A DNA stretch of 5,939 nucleotides from Globobulimina sp. (Eukaryota > Foraminifera > Rotaliida): positions 1 to 5,939 of the forward strand of contig PIVH01000397.1 in assembly GCA_003354225.1 (NCBI GenBank), read 5' to 3'. Under the pieces are notes generated by a model. That model saw only the letters and a list, made by a program, of their open reading frames with translations. It searched no databases and was not told where the DNA came from. Within the stretch, counting starts at the first letter, position 1. Each line of letters opens with the position of its first letter. Positions 1 to 5,738 of the stretch are shown here, in pieces. The position numbers were made by a program, and so were the translations under genes.

Positions 1-1
1 G

Positions 2-139
2 AGATTGAGCGGGATGGTGGCGGCCTGTATTGATGCTATAAAACCTGCGAAGGAGATTGTGGACGATATTATGAAGGAAGCATTGCAAGTGATTAAGGAC
101 AATGTTAAGACAATCAAGATTATTCAGTCCAAATTGTGA
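2..139 (+). CDS. Nitronate monooxygenase-like protein, C-terminal end (partial)
   Basis: The frame starting at base 2 is open for 45 codons and ends at TGA (137-139). The residues read RLSGMVAACIDAIKPAKEIV followed by DDIMKEAL and a Lys/Ile-rich tail. This resembles the C-terminal end of FMN-dependent nitronate monooxygenases (2-nitropropane dioxygenase family), where a 'G...A.I.DIKPAKEIVEDI..EA' stretch forms the last helices after the TIM barrel. Those enzymes oxidise alkyl nitronates using FMN. The FMN-binding and catalytic parts lie outside the window, so activity cannot be judged. The 5' boundary could be the window edge or a nearby exon start. The next gene begins only 93 bp downstream on the same strand. 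The family call rests on a short tail and is recognition from memory; the reading frame and stop are directly visible. Confidence 0.6.
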   Translation, partial: RLSGMVAACIDAIKPAKEIVDDIMKEALQVIKDNVKTIKIIQSKL

Positions 140-232
140 TTGATTGGCATTGATTTGAATTTGTTTTTATGTTTGTTCTCATGCTGATATTCTTGGTGTT
201 GCAAAAAACTTTTAAGGATTTTTGTATTGAAC

Positions 233-994
233 ATGGCTGAATCAGAAAAAGTGATAAAGGAAGGCTTTTTGCAAAAGAAAAGTCGGTACCTTGGAGCATG
301 GAGAGAAAGGTACGCAGTTTTGATGACAGATAAAGAGGAAAATAATGTATTTCGATTATGTACGTTTACGCAAAGAACTAACTACGAGGCACTGAAACCT
401 ACAGAGTATATACGCATTGACCACAGCACCGACATTAAAGCCACGACCTGGGCGACGGGCAATGACTTTTATATAGAAAATAGATCTTTGAGTGAAAAAT
501 TTCTATTCACCGCATCCAATGCAGATATGAGGGATGAATGGGTGCAGTCATTGCTGTTAAAGACTGATGTTGGCCTAATGAATGACACTTTATTTGCTGA
601 TGATTTGTGTCATAATGACAGCACAAAAAAGCGCGGTCGTAATGCAAAAAAAGGCGTTTATGGCATTGTGGCAGCCACGCGAATAGAAACACATATCGAT
701 GAGATGAGGAAAAGACAGATAAACAATGGAACAAACAGTATTAAGAGAGGTGGCGATGTTGATATTAGTGAGAAAATAATGCATTGGGTTGAAGTGGAGA
801 TCTCATTGCAAACAAATAATTGTTCATATTTTGAGTTAATAATTACGAACGAATTTGATAATTTGGAGATAATTCAAAAAATTACAAATCAAAATTTAAT
901 TGAAATTGGAATATCTGAAAGTGAGCATAGAATGCAAATTATGGATATTGTTGCAAATATATCCATTCTTCTACAATTTTTGCAACAACAATAA
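233..994 (+). CDS. PH and SAM domain adaptor-like protein
   Basis: A single uninterrupted reading frame of 253 residues, started at the first ATG (233); the in-frame TTG at 227 is not a credible eukaryotic start. Residues 7-109 form a pleckstrin homology domain: KEGFLQKKSRYLGAWRERYAVL is a typical beta1-beta2 region, and DEWVQSL (residues 101-107) carries the near-invariant Trp of the C-terminal PH helix. A basic, low-complexity linker follows (TKKRGRNAKK, about 131-140). Residues about 184-243 look like a diverged SAM domain: ITNEFDNLEIIQKIT, then NLIEIGI and EHRMQIMDIV match the 'F..neidg..Ll.Lt...L.elGI...gHr.kIl..i' pattern. PH domains bind phosphoinositides or proteins and SAM domains oligomerise, so a membrane-associated scaffold is the likely role (inference). 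No enzymatic domain is seen. The frame closes at TAA; no intron is needed. Confidence 0.75.
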   Translation: MAESEKVIKEGFLQKKSRYLGAWRERYAVLMTDKEENNVFRLCTFTQRTNYEALKPTEYIRIDHSTDIKATTWATGNDFYIENRSLSEKFLFTASNADMRDEWVQSLLLKTDVGLMNDTLFADDLCHNDSTKKRGRNAKKGVYGIVAATRIETHIDEMRKRQINNGTNSIKRGGDVDISEKIMHWVEVEISLQTNNCSYFELIITNEFDNLEIIQKITNQNLIEIGISESEHRMQIMDIVANISILLQFLQQQ

Positions 995-1150
995 GTGATA
1001 CATACTTATATTTGTTGCAATGATTAATTTGTCGATCTTGTAATGTGAGTGGGGTTTATTATAAATTATAATGTAAAATAGTATTTCCAGTTCTTTTTTT
1101 GAAAACGTATTGTAATTTCATCAGAAACGTATTCATTCAAAAAAAACTTT

Positions 1151-1166
1151 ACCTTAACTCCTTTAG
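1151..1166 (+). promoter_or_regulatory. Possible 3' splice (or trans-splice) acceptor just before ETHE1 ATG
   Basis: CTTAAC followed by a pyrimidine run and TTTAG ends 7 bases before the ETHE1 start codon. It has the form of a branch site plus acceptor. It could mark a 5'-UTR intron or, in a lineage with spliced leaders, a trans-splice site. A second acceptor-like sequence, TATTTCCAG, ends at 1090. There is no transcript evidence and the other genes do not show a clear counterpart. Confidence 0.25.
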
Positions 1167-1173
1167 CCTCATC

Positions 1174-1949
1174 ATGTCGAGTCTTATTTTACGACAATTA
1201 TTTTCAGTGCCTAGTTGCACCTATACCTATTTACTTGGATGTGGCGTGACACGCAAAGCATTGTTAATTGATGGTGTATTAGAAGACGCAACAAGAGACG
1301 TTAAAATTGTGCAAGAATTAGGTTTGGATTTACAATATTCTTTTAATACACATATGCATGCAGATCATGTTCGGTCGTGTGAAGAATTAAGAAAAGCTTT
1401 TCCTAAATTAAAATCGGTCCAAGGTGACAATTTAGGTAAATCAGATATATTATTAGCTCATAAGGACACCATCCAATGCGGACAGATTAATATTTCGTGT
1501 CTTCATACGCCTGGACATACGCCTGGTTGTTTTAGTTTTTTTTTTAATGATGAAAATCATTCAATGGTATTTTCTGGCGACTCAATGTTAATAAGAAAAT
1601 GTGGAAGAACCGATTTTCCAGCTGGGAGTGCGTCCGATTTATATGATTCATTTCAAACCGTTTTGTATGGATTACCGGATGCCACCCTTGTATTTCCCGG
1701 ACATGTATGTTTATGTTTGACTGTCTATTTATGTGTTATGTACATTGTGGTATACTGTGTATATACATGCATATTGCATAGGATTATAATGGTTTCACAA
1801 TGAGCACAATTGGCGAGGAGAAAGTACATAATATGCGGTGCAGACCAGATACGAAAAGAGAGGAATTTATTAAAATTATGGAAAAAGTCGATGTGGAACC
1901 TCCTAAAAATATTATTTATAATGTTACAGAAAATAGAGAACATGGATAA
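1174..1949 (+). CDS. ETHE1: Persulfide dioxygenase ETHE1, two exons (1174-1704 and 1782-1949)
   Basis: Non-heme iron enzyme of the metallo-beta-lactamase fold that oxidises glutathione persulfide to sulfite in mitochondrial sulfide catabolism. Joining 1174-1704 to 1782-1949 gives 232 residues. LILRQLF and CTYTYLLG near the N-terminus are the ETHE1 opening. THMHADH (59-65), HTPGHTPG (111-118), SGD (134-136), CGRTDF (143-148) and PGH (175-177) are all present, so the iron ligands H60, H115 and D136 are intact, as is H177. Exon 2 begins DYNGFT and includes EEFIKIM, matching the C-terminal part of animal ETHE1. The ATG at 1174 is the first in frame. The frame is open for 34 more codons upstream and would encode a basic, acid-free stretch resembling a mitochondrial presequence, but it has no ATG. 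Human ETHE1 is about 20 residues longer, so a short targeting exon could be missing. Confidence 0.93.
1705..1781 (+). other. Spliceosomal intron of ETHE1 (77 bp, phase 0)
   Basis: The intron starts GTATGT directly after the His codon of the conserved PGH motif and ends GCATAG directly before the Asp codon of DYNGFT, so removal restores the continuous conserved motif PGH-DYNGFT. Its length (77) is not a multiple of three; unspliced translation runs into a Cys/Val/Tyr-rich sequence and stops at 1801-1803. There is no TACTAAC branch site. This is the strongest single piece of evidence that the window is eukaryotic nuclear DNA, and it gives the local splice style: a GTATGT donor and a short intron. 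Confidence 0.95.
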
Positions 1950-2210
1950 GGAGAAAGGGAAAGAGAAAAATTAAAAGACTTTGCCATATAATTGCATTGT
2001 AAATACGTATTAAGTTATTGCAATTTTTTAATTATAATTATTTCTATTTTCTACTCGATTTTGTTTTCGCGTTATATCCGATGACTGAAATCAGTGTTAT
2101 CATGTTACAAACCAGTGTGTTTATTAGCGCATTGGACTAGTTTTTGTAGTCCAACATGGCATCCGTTTGCAAACCACTTAGACTCAATCCAAATAAGACG
2201 TTCTGTAACA
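1950..2210. other. Intergenic, no gene seen
   Basis: The stretch between the ETHE1 stop and the first repeat copy is AT-rich and has no credible coding region; an 83-codon frame on the plus strand (2094-2345) begins with GTG, matches no family I know and runs across repeat DNA. The only structure is a perfect 8-bp hairpin, TTGGACTA (2132-2139) and TAGTCCAA (2147-2154) with a 7-base loop. It lacks the arms of a tRNA. Confidence 0.5.
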
Positions 2211-2269
2211 GAAAAAACTGATTTTTTCTTTTTAAAAACAGATTCTTACGATAATTTAAAGCAAAAATG
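2211..2269 (+). repeat. Dispersed repeat copy A (direct copy of the palindrome's right half)
   Basis: The 59-bp segment starting GAAAAAACTGATTTTTTCT and ending AAAGCAAAAATG matches 2454-2507 in the same orientation. It differs by a few substitutions and a 5-base insertion before AAAGCAAAAATG. Shorter related fragments lie between the two: AGATTTTCACGA at 2304-2315 in the same orientation, and AATCTATTTTTTAAACAG at about 2380-2397 inverted. The spread of sequence differences suggests copies of different ages of one small non-coding repeat, about 45-60 bp per unit. Confidence 0.75.
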
Positions 2270-2417
2270 CGTTATGCGATCTAGAAAAATAACACTGATT
2301 TTAAGATTTTCACGAAGTGAGCTAGTGATCTATCACAGCAACTGAGGTAGGTGAAACAACACAACTTTGCTTGTCAAGAAATCTATTTTTTAAACAGTAC
2401 TATCATCATTCATTAGG

Positions 2418-2507
2418 CATTTTTGCTTTATCGTGAAAATCTATTTTCTAAGGGAAAAAACTGATTTTTTCTGTTTAAAAACAGATTTTTACGATAAAGC
2501 AAAAATG
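2418..2507. repeat. 90-bp palindromic repeat (MITE-like or hairpin element)
   Basis: CATTTTTGCTTTATCGT (2418-2434) is the exact reverse complement of 2491-2507. The outer 30 bases of the two arms match at 28 positions, and the full 45-base halves at about 36. The centre is near 2462-2463. The right half is repeated directly at 2211-2269. There is no transposase and no clear target-site duplication, so a non-autonomous MITE-like element or a foldback repeat is an inference. The right arm supplies the final codons and stop of the minus-strand HSP70-like gene. Confidence 0.8.
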
Positions 2508-2911
2508 TCTATTGCAATGTTAAATTGTATAGATTTTTGCCCAAAACTTTGTTTTTCCGATTGACTTAAAGCAATTTCATCAATTCTATCTATTTTTAAA
2601 TACCAGTTTCCTTTATCAATGGCATTAACAATCAAAATCAAATGATTTGGATCTATCTCAAACGTTACCTCCATTTGAACAATTCCTTTTGGAGCTGCTG
2701 CAAAATTATATATTTTGTACATGCCAATCACATCTTTTTCTTCCAACACAGTCACAACAATTTCCTTTTGATTGTCTCCATCTGTACTAAAAATTGTTGA
2801 TTTCTTCGATGGAGCAATGCCATTTTTTGTAAATATAATAGACGGACGGATCGGTGTTTGGTAATAAATTGAATATGGTATGACATCCAACTCCAAAATA
2901 TGACGGTATTT
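2489..2911 (-). CDS. HSP70/BiP-like substrate-binding beta domain (3' part of the broken gene, lid missing)
   Basis: On the minus strand this frame (open from 2992 down) carries the interdomain linker and substrate-binding beta sandwich of an ER-type HSP70. It shows HILELDV for the linker (LLLLDV in BiP), then KKSTIFSTDGDNQ, then PKGIVQMEVTFEID and the end of the beta domain (AIDKGNW). The segment after DNQ is shortened: the usual 'GER...dN..LG' loop is reduced to EEKDVIG. The helical lid that normally follows (about 100 residues) is missing; after a short LSQSEKQSF stretch the protein ends in IDIFALS and TAA, encoded by repeat DNA. No KDEL-type ER retrieval signal remains. The start given is the base after a good acceptor (TTTATTTGCAG, 2912-2914); the only in-frame initiator-like codon upstream is TTG at 2941, so this is not an independent gene. 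It follows the nucleotide-binding half (2938-4146) in a different frame. Confidence 0.75.
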   Translation of the reverse strand, partial: KYRHILELDVIPYSIYYQTPIRPSIIFTKNGIAPSKKSTIFSTDGDNQKEIVVTVLEEKDVIGMYKIYNFAAAPKGIVQMEVTFEIDPNHLILIVNAIDKGNWYLKIDRIDEIALSQSEKQSFGQKSIQFNIAIDIFALS

Positions 2912-2971
2912 CTGCAAATAAATACAACCAGCATCATTCAATGGTTTTGAGATAAAATTATAATTCCATAC
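2912..2971 (-). other. Candidate 60-bp intron in the HSP70-like gene (out of phase)
   Basis: Read on the minus strand, the segment begins GTATGG and ends TTATTTGCAG. It sits exactly between the end of the nucleotide-binding domain and the linker, and it contains the TGA that closes the upstream frame (2940-2938). However, the upstream exon would end two bases into a codon while the downstream exon starts on a codon boundary, so splicing leaves a one-base frame error. No other GT donor near the domain border is in phase. Either it is a true intron with a one-base deletion or sequencing error in the exons, or it is not an intron. Confidence 0.4.
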
Positions 2972-4146
2972 AACATCGATATCGAGAAAGATTTAGTTTG
3001 ATTAAAATTAAAATATGTATGCAAACCATAAAAAATAATTTCGTTTGCTTTTATTTCATATATTTTATATGTTGATTCATTTATACTTTCTGTAAACGAC
3101 TGCAGTATTTTCTGATTGACTTTATCATAAAAATAAGTGTTCATTCCCGATGCAAATGTACGTACACTTAATGTTCCATTAATTTTGTTTCTGTGATTCA
3201 TATCGTTTTCGACATATATAACATTAAATAGCTGTTCGTTTATTAAACGATGATTAGACATTACATTTGATAGAGAGCCACTGTTCAATTTATCAATTAT
3301 CATAGTATATGGTGGAAAGAATCCGAATGAAGAAATATTTTCAATCCAACTGGATATTTGAATGGAAGTTAGATAATACATTATTTCCTTTAGGTGCTGA
3401 GTGTGATATATATTGATTACCGTAATATTATATCCATTATCATCAATTGTTGGATAGTTTAAATATCGATAATAATATAGTAGGCTTATAGCGGTTTCTT
3501 CTTTTATTATTTTCACCACATTCAATTGTGAGATAGCAGCAATATCTAATAACGTTTGTTTCTGATTGTTTGTAAATATGGAGGGAATAATCAATATTGT
3601 ACTGGAATTTATTAGTGTCAAATTTGATAAATATTGGGCATCATAATGAGTAGTAAGATATTGTTTAATTAAAGACTTTAAATATTCAAATAATAAACAA
3701 TATATTTCATAAATTGACACAATTTCGACTCGATGATTTTCCCATAATATTTCAAAACTTATTCGTGTGGAATTCAATGTATTTATATTAAATGGTAATA
3801 AATCAAAAGATGCAAACCATTTTAATTTTGTTGACTTTGATCTTATAATATTTGACCATTTTATTCCTAAGAAATGTTCCAAATCAAAAATTGTATTTTG
3901 AATTGGTTGGTTGCTTTTTGTTTTTGCGTTGTAGTCAACTAATACTTTTAGGTTTTGGTTATCGAATGTAATTACGGATGGTATTAAATAGTTGCCATAT
4001 TCGTCAGGAATTGATATAGTTTTGTTGTTTGTCACTATTGAAACACTGCAAAATGAATATCCAATTTGAATGGATACTAACACGTTACCTATTTCTTTGC
4101 ATCCAACAATATTAATCGCGTAAAATGCAGACAAAACCATGCACAT
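2938..4146 (-). CDS. Degenerate BiP-like HSP70, signal peptide plus nucleotide-binding domain
   Basis: A 402-residue minus-strand frame. Residues 1-16 (MCMVLSAFYAINIVGC) look like a short signal peptide, and several N-X-S/T sequons follow, fitting an ER or secreted location. The fold is HSP70: DEYGNYLIPSVITF (48-61) for 'NDQGNRITPSYVAF', NTIFDLEHFLG (84-94), IIPSIFTNNQKQTLLDIAAI (186-205) with LNVVKIIKEETA, and NEIIFYGLH (368-376) for 'DEAVAYGAA'. The ATP-handling motifs are lost: DLGTT is replaced by QIGYS (27-31), the phosphate-2 DLGGGT region by VINIYHT (243-249), and the Pro of 'NEPTAA' by Glu. An inactive ATPase is therefore likely. The long open frame despite such divergence suggests it evolved under some constraint rather than as old junk. 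It ends at TGA; the substrate-binding half continues in another frame. ATG 4146 (or 4140) is the first available. It is divergent from the GNAT gene. Confidence 0.8.
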   Translation of the reverse strand: MCMVLSAFYAINIVGCKEIGNVLVSIQIGYSFCSVSIVTNNKTISIPDEYGNYLIPSVITFDNQNLKVLVDYNAKTKSNQPIQNTIFDLEHFLGIKWSNIIRSKSTKLKWFASFDLLPFNINTLNSTRISFEILWENHRVEIVSIYEIYCLLFEYLKSLIKQYLTTHYDAQYLSNLTLINSSTILIIPSIFTNNQKQTLLDIAAISQLNVVKIIKEETAISLLYYYRYLNYPTIDDNGYNITVINIYHTQHLKEIMYYLTSIQISSWIENISSFGFFPPYTMIIDKLNSGSLSNVMSNHRLINEQLFNVIYVENDMNHRNKINGTLSVRTFASGMNTYFYDKVNQKILQSFTESINESTYKIYEIKANEIIFYGLHTYFNFNQTKSFSISMLYGIIILSQNH

Positions 4147-4291
4147 AGCATTGATAGCAAGCAGTGAGCATTTGGAAAGATTTAAACTAATTCTGTACTT
4201 AGAGTTTTTTAGTCAGAAGAATATAGTGTTTGTACATCTTTCAAATCGAGTGTCTCTACTTTCAAATCAGTGTTTCTATCTTAATTATCAA
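4147..4291. promoter_or_regulatory. Divergent intergenic region shared by the HSP70-like and GNAT genes
   Basis: About 145 bp separate the two divergent start codons, so both promoters or 5' UTRs must lie here. The visible structure is a near-perfect 21/20-bp tandem duplication, CTTTCAAATCGAGTGTCTCTA (4238-4258) followed by CTTTCAAATCAGTGTTTCTA (4259-4278). No convincing TATA box or known stress element was recognised. The plus-strand GNAT frame happens to be open back to an ATG at 4139 that would overlap the HSP70-like start by 8 bases; the peptide it would add does not look like GNAT sequence. Confidence 0.4.
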
Positions 4292-5071
4292 ATGACCAAA
4301 GCGCTACAGTTAATTGATAATATACTGTTAGAATTAGATGATAATTTGCAGCTAAATCGCTGTAAACGTAATAAACGTAAACGTCGCGTGAATTATCGTG
4401 TCGAGTTATGCAAAGACATTTATTTCGCGCAAACAAAAGCAATATTGGTGGATGCATTTACAACAAGAGCAGAACCAGTGGGACGAGGCGCTAATGTTAC
4501 AGCTCAATCATTTGATTTTTTTATAGATTATATTTTAAGACAATCAATCAAGTTTAGGCGAGCAAATGTAGCAATAAATAATGTAAATAATGAGGTTATT
4601 GGTACTGTTGTATGTGTTGATCATGTAACCCCATTACCTGATGATTATATTGCTCATTTATGTGATCCTTAACGTATAGGAGAAGGTGATTGGAAAATGG
4701 TATTTGATTTGCTTGATGAATTGGGTGATAATTTTAAAAAACATTGTGAAAGGAGTGGGGATTGGGAAGAAAACAAAATATTCCATTTATTTACATCTGC
4801 AGTGCATAAAGATTATAAGAGATGTGGTATTGTTACAAATTTGAAAAAGAATGTGATTGATATTGCAAAAGAACAAGGTTATAAATGTGTGTTAAGTGAA
4901 TCTACAAATATGTTTTCACAAAATAAAAATGCAAAAATTGGATTTAAAATGGTTGATCAAATATTTTATAGAAATTGGGAATATCCACATAATTCGAATA
5001 GATTTCCATTTTCAAGCACTGTGGATGAAACTGGTTTTGATAGAGCATATTTGATGATTTATGACATTTAA
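4292..5071 (+). pseudogene. AANAT-like GNAT N-acetyltransferase with one in-frame TAA
   Basis: The frame carries a GNAT acetyl-CoA-dependent N-acetyltransferase of the arylalkylamine/dopamine acetyltransferase-like type. VNYRVELCKD with ILVDAF (strand 1, helix 1), FDFFIDYIL, and NNEVIGTVVCVDH (strand 4) lie before a TAA at 4670-4672. The same frame resumes with RIGEGDWKMVFDLLDELG, IFHLFTSAVHKDYKRCGIV (strand 4/5 and acetyl-CoA loop, a weak form of the usual R/Q-x-x-G-x-G/A), ESTNMFSQNKNAKIGFKMV and the C-terminal strands, ending at 5069-5071. Together it is about 259 residues, normal for the family. ATG 4292 was chosen because it precedes the domain by a short basic stretch (KRNKRKRR). An in-frame splice (donor GTACTG at 4602, acceptor TATAG at 4679, 78 bp) would skip the stop but deletes core strand 4. 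TAA ends the other plus-strand genes, so a variant code is unlikely. It may be a recent pseudogene, an allele, readthrough, or a sequence error. Confidence 0.7.
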
Positions 5072-5163
5072 TCCGTCGTTTTTATCCGTCAGCTAGTTTC
5101 TGACCCGCATCGATCGTTTTTGTCCGTCGTCGTTTTTACCCCTCATCGTTTTTATACGACGAC
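5072..5163 (+). repeat. CGTTTTT spaced repeat with terminal hairpin
   Basis: Four CGTTTTT cores start at 5077, 5115, 5131 and 5147; the last three are spaced exactly 16 bp, usually followed by A/G and a pyrimidine-rich CCGTC-like tail. GTCGTCGT (5126-5133) pairs perfectly with ACGACGAC (5156-5163) around a 22-base loop. The block begins immediately after the GNAT stop codon and so would lie in the 3' UTR. It is more GC-rich than its surroundings. Origin and role are unknown. Confidence 0.6.
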
Positions 5164-5312
5164 TTAATTTACGTTACACATTCTTTGCATTAATTGAAAT
5201 TGGAAAAAGAGCATCCGGTGACTCCGGTCTTCAGCGTCAGATTTTTATTGGTCTAAGGTATAAGAAAACCGTTTCTGGTGACTGATAACAGTATTTTTCC
5301 AATTATTAACAC
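5164..5312. other. Intergenic, no gene seen
   Basis: AT-rich spacer between the CGTTTTT block and the foldback element. A small imperfect palindrome, CCGGTGACTCCGG (5215-5227), and a second GGTGACT further on are the only local features. No coding frame or RNA gene is apparent. Confidence 0.4.
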
Positions 5313-5554
5313 TGCACTGCAGTCACAACTATTGAGCTAATTTTCATTGTGGTGATCGGACTTCAACTTTGGAGTTAATCGATCACCACAATAGTTGTGT
5401 TTGCAGTGACTGCACTTTTGTGAGGGGGTAGACTAACTTTTGCCGGAGAAATATTGTAGAAATCGAAGAGAAACACTGCATACCAACTATTGAGCTGAAG
5501 TTGAAGTCCGATCACCACAATGAGAATTAGCTCAATTGTTGTGACTGCAGTGCA
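5313..5554. repeat. Nested foldback (inverted-repeat) element, 57-bp arms
   Basis: The left arm (5313-5369, beginning TGCACTGCAGTCACAAC) is the reverse complement of the right arm (5498-5554) with only 2 mismatches in 57 bases. Inside the loop is a second inverted copy (5380-5415) whose reverse complement contains ACAACTATTGTGGTGATCG, which equals the left arm with 15 bases deleted. A truncated direct copy (AACACTGCA then CAACTATTGAGCT) lies at 5472-5496. No transposase, and no clear target-site duplication. An 85-codon minus-strand frame over it (5375-5632) is an accident of the repeat. It is best described as a MITE-like or foldback element with internal rearrangement. Confidence 0.85.
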
Positions 5555-5738
5555 TGTTATATTTATGATGAAAGCTGCGGCGACAATCAAAAAGAATACA
5601 TCTCGATACAATTGATCAATCATTTCATACACAAATCCATTTCATACATGCCAGAAATGTACATAATTCATTGAATAAGTTTTCTTTGGATCTAACACAA
5701 TCCATTTCATATATACACAAGAAAACATACATATATTA
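5555..5738. other. Spacer, probable 3' flank of the minus-strand membrane protein gene
   Basis: AT-rich and non-coding as far as can be seen. A short motif, CATTTCATA, recurs at 5621, 5638 and 5703, twice within the longer match ACACAA(A)TCCATTTCATA. On the minus strand this would be 3' UTR. No AATAAA signal was recognised with confidence. Confidence 0.35.

Noticed and set aside
507-784. Two minus-strand frames of 75 and 64 codons
   Set aside because: They are antisense to the PH-SAM coding region and show no domain.
1725-1943. 72-codon minus-strand frame
   Set aside because: It lies antisense to the ETHE1 intron and exon 2, which is strongly supported on the plus strand.
2132-2154. Perfect 8-bp hairpin considered as part of a tRNA or small RNA
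   Set aside because: No D-arm, T-arm or acceptor stem can be drawn around it, and a single 8-bp stem is not enough to call an RNA gene.
2094-2345. 83-codon plus-strand frame between ETHE1 and the palindrome
   Set aside because: It starts with GTG, has no recognisable domain, and crosses repeat copy A, so its composition is explained by repeat DNA.
2752-2937. 61-codon minus-strand frame overlapping the HSP70-like substrate-binding domain
   Set aside because: It is a shifted frame of the domain with no HSP70 similarity, although it is the frame that splicing of the 60-bp candidate intron would enter.
4670-4672. TAA read as glutamine under a ciliate-like code
   Set aside because: ETHE1 and the PH-SAM gene both end naturally at TAA, and reading through the ETHE1 TAA gives no homologous sequence; a variant code is not supported.
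5313-5554. CRISPR-like or bacterial repeat array
   Set aside because: The copies are inverted and unequal, without regular spacers, and the window is eukaryotic.
5375-5632. 85-codon minus-strand frame
   Set aside because: It is composed largely of the foldback arms; the hydrophobic translation is a by-product of repeat sequence.
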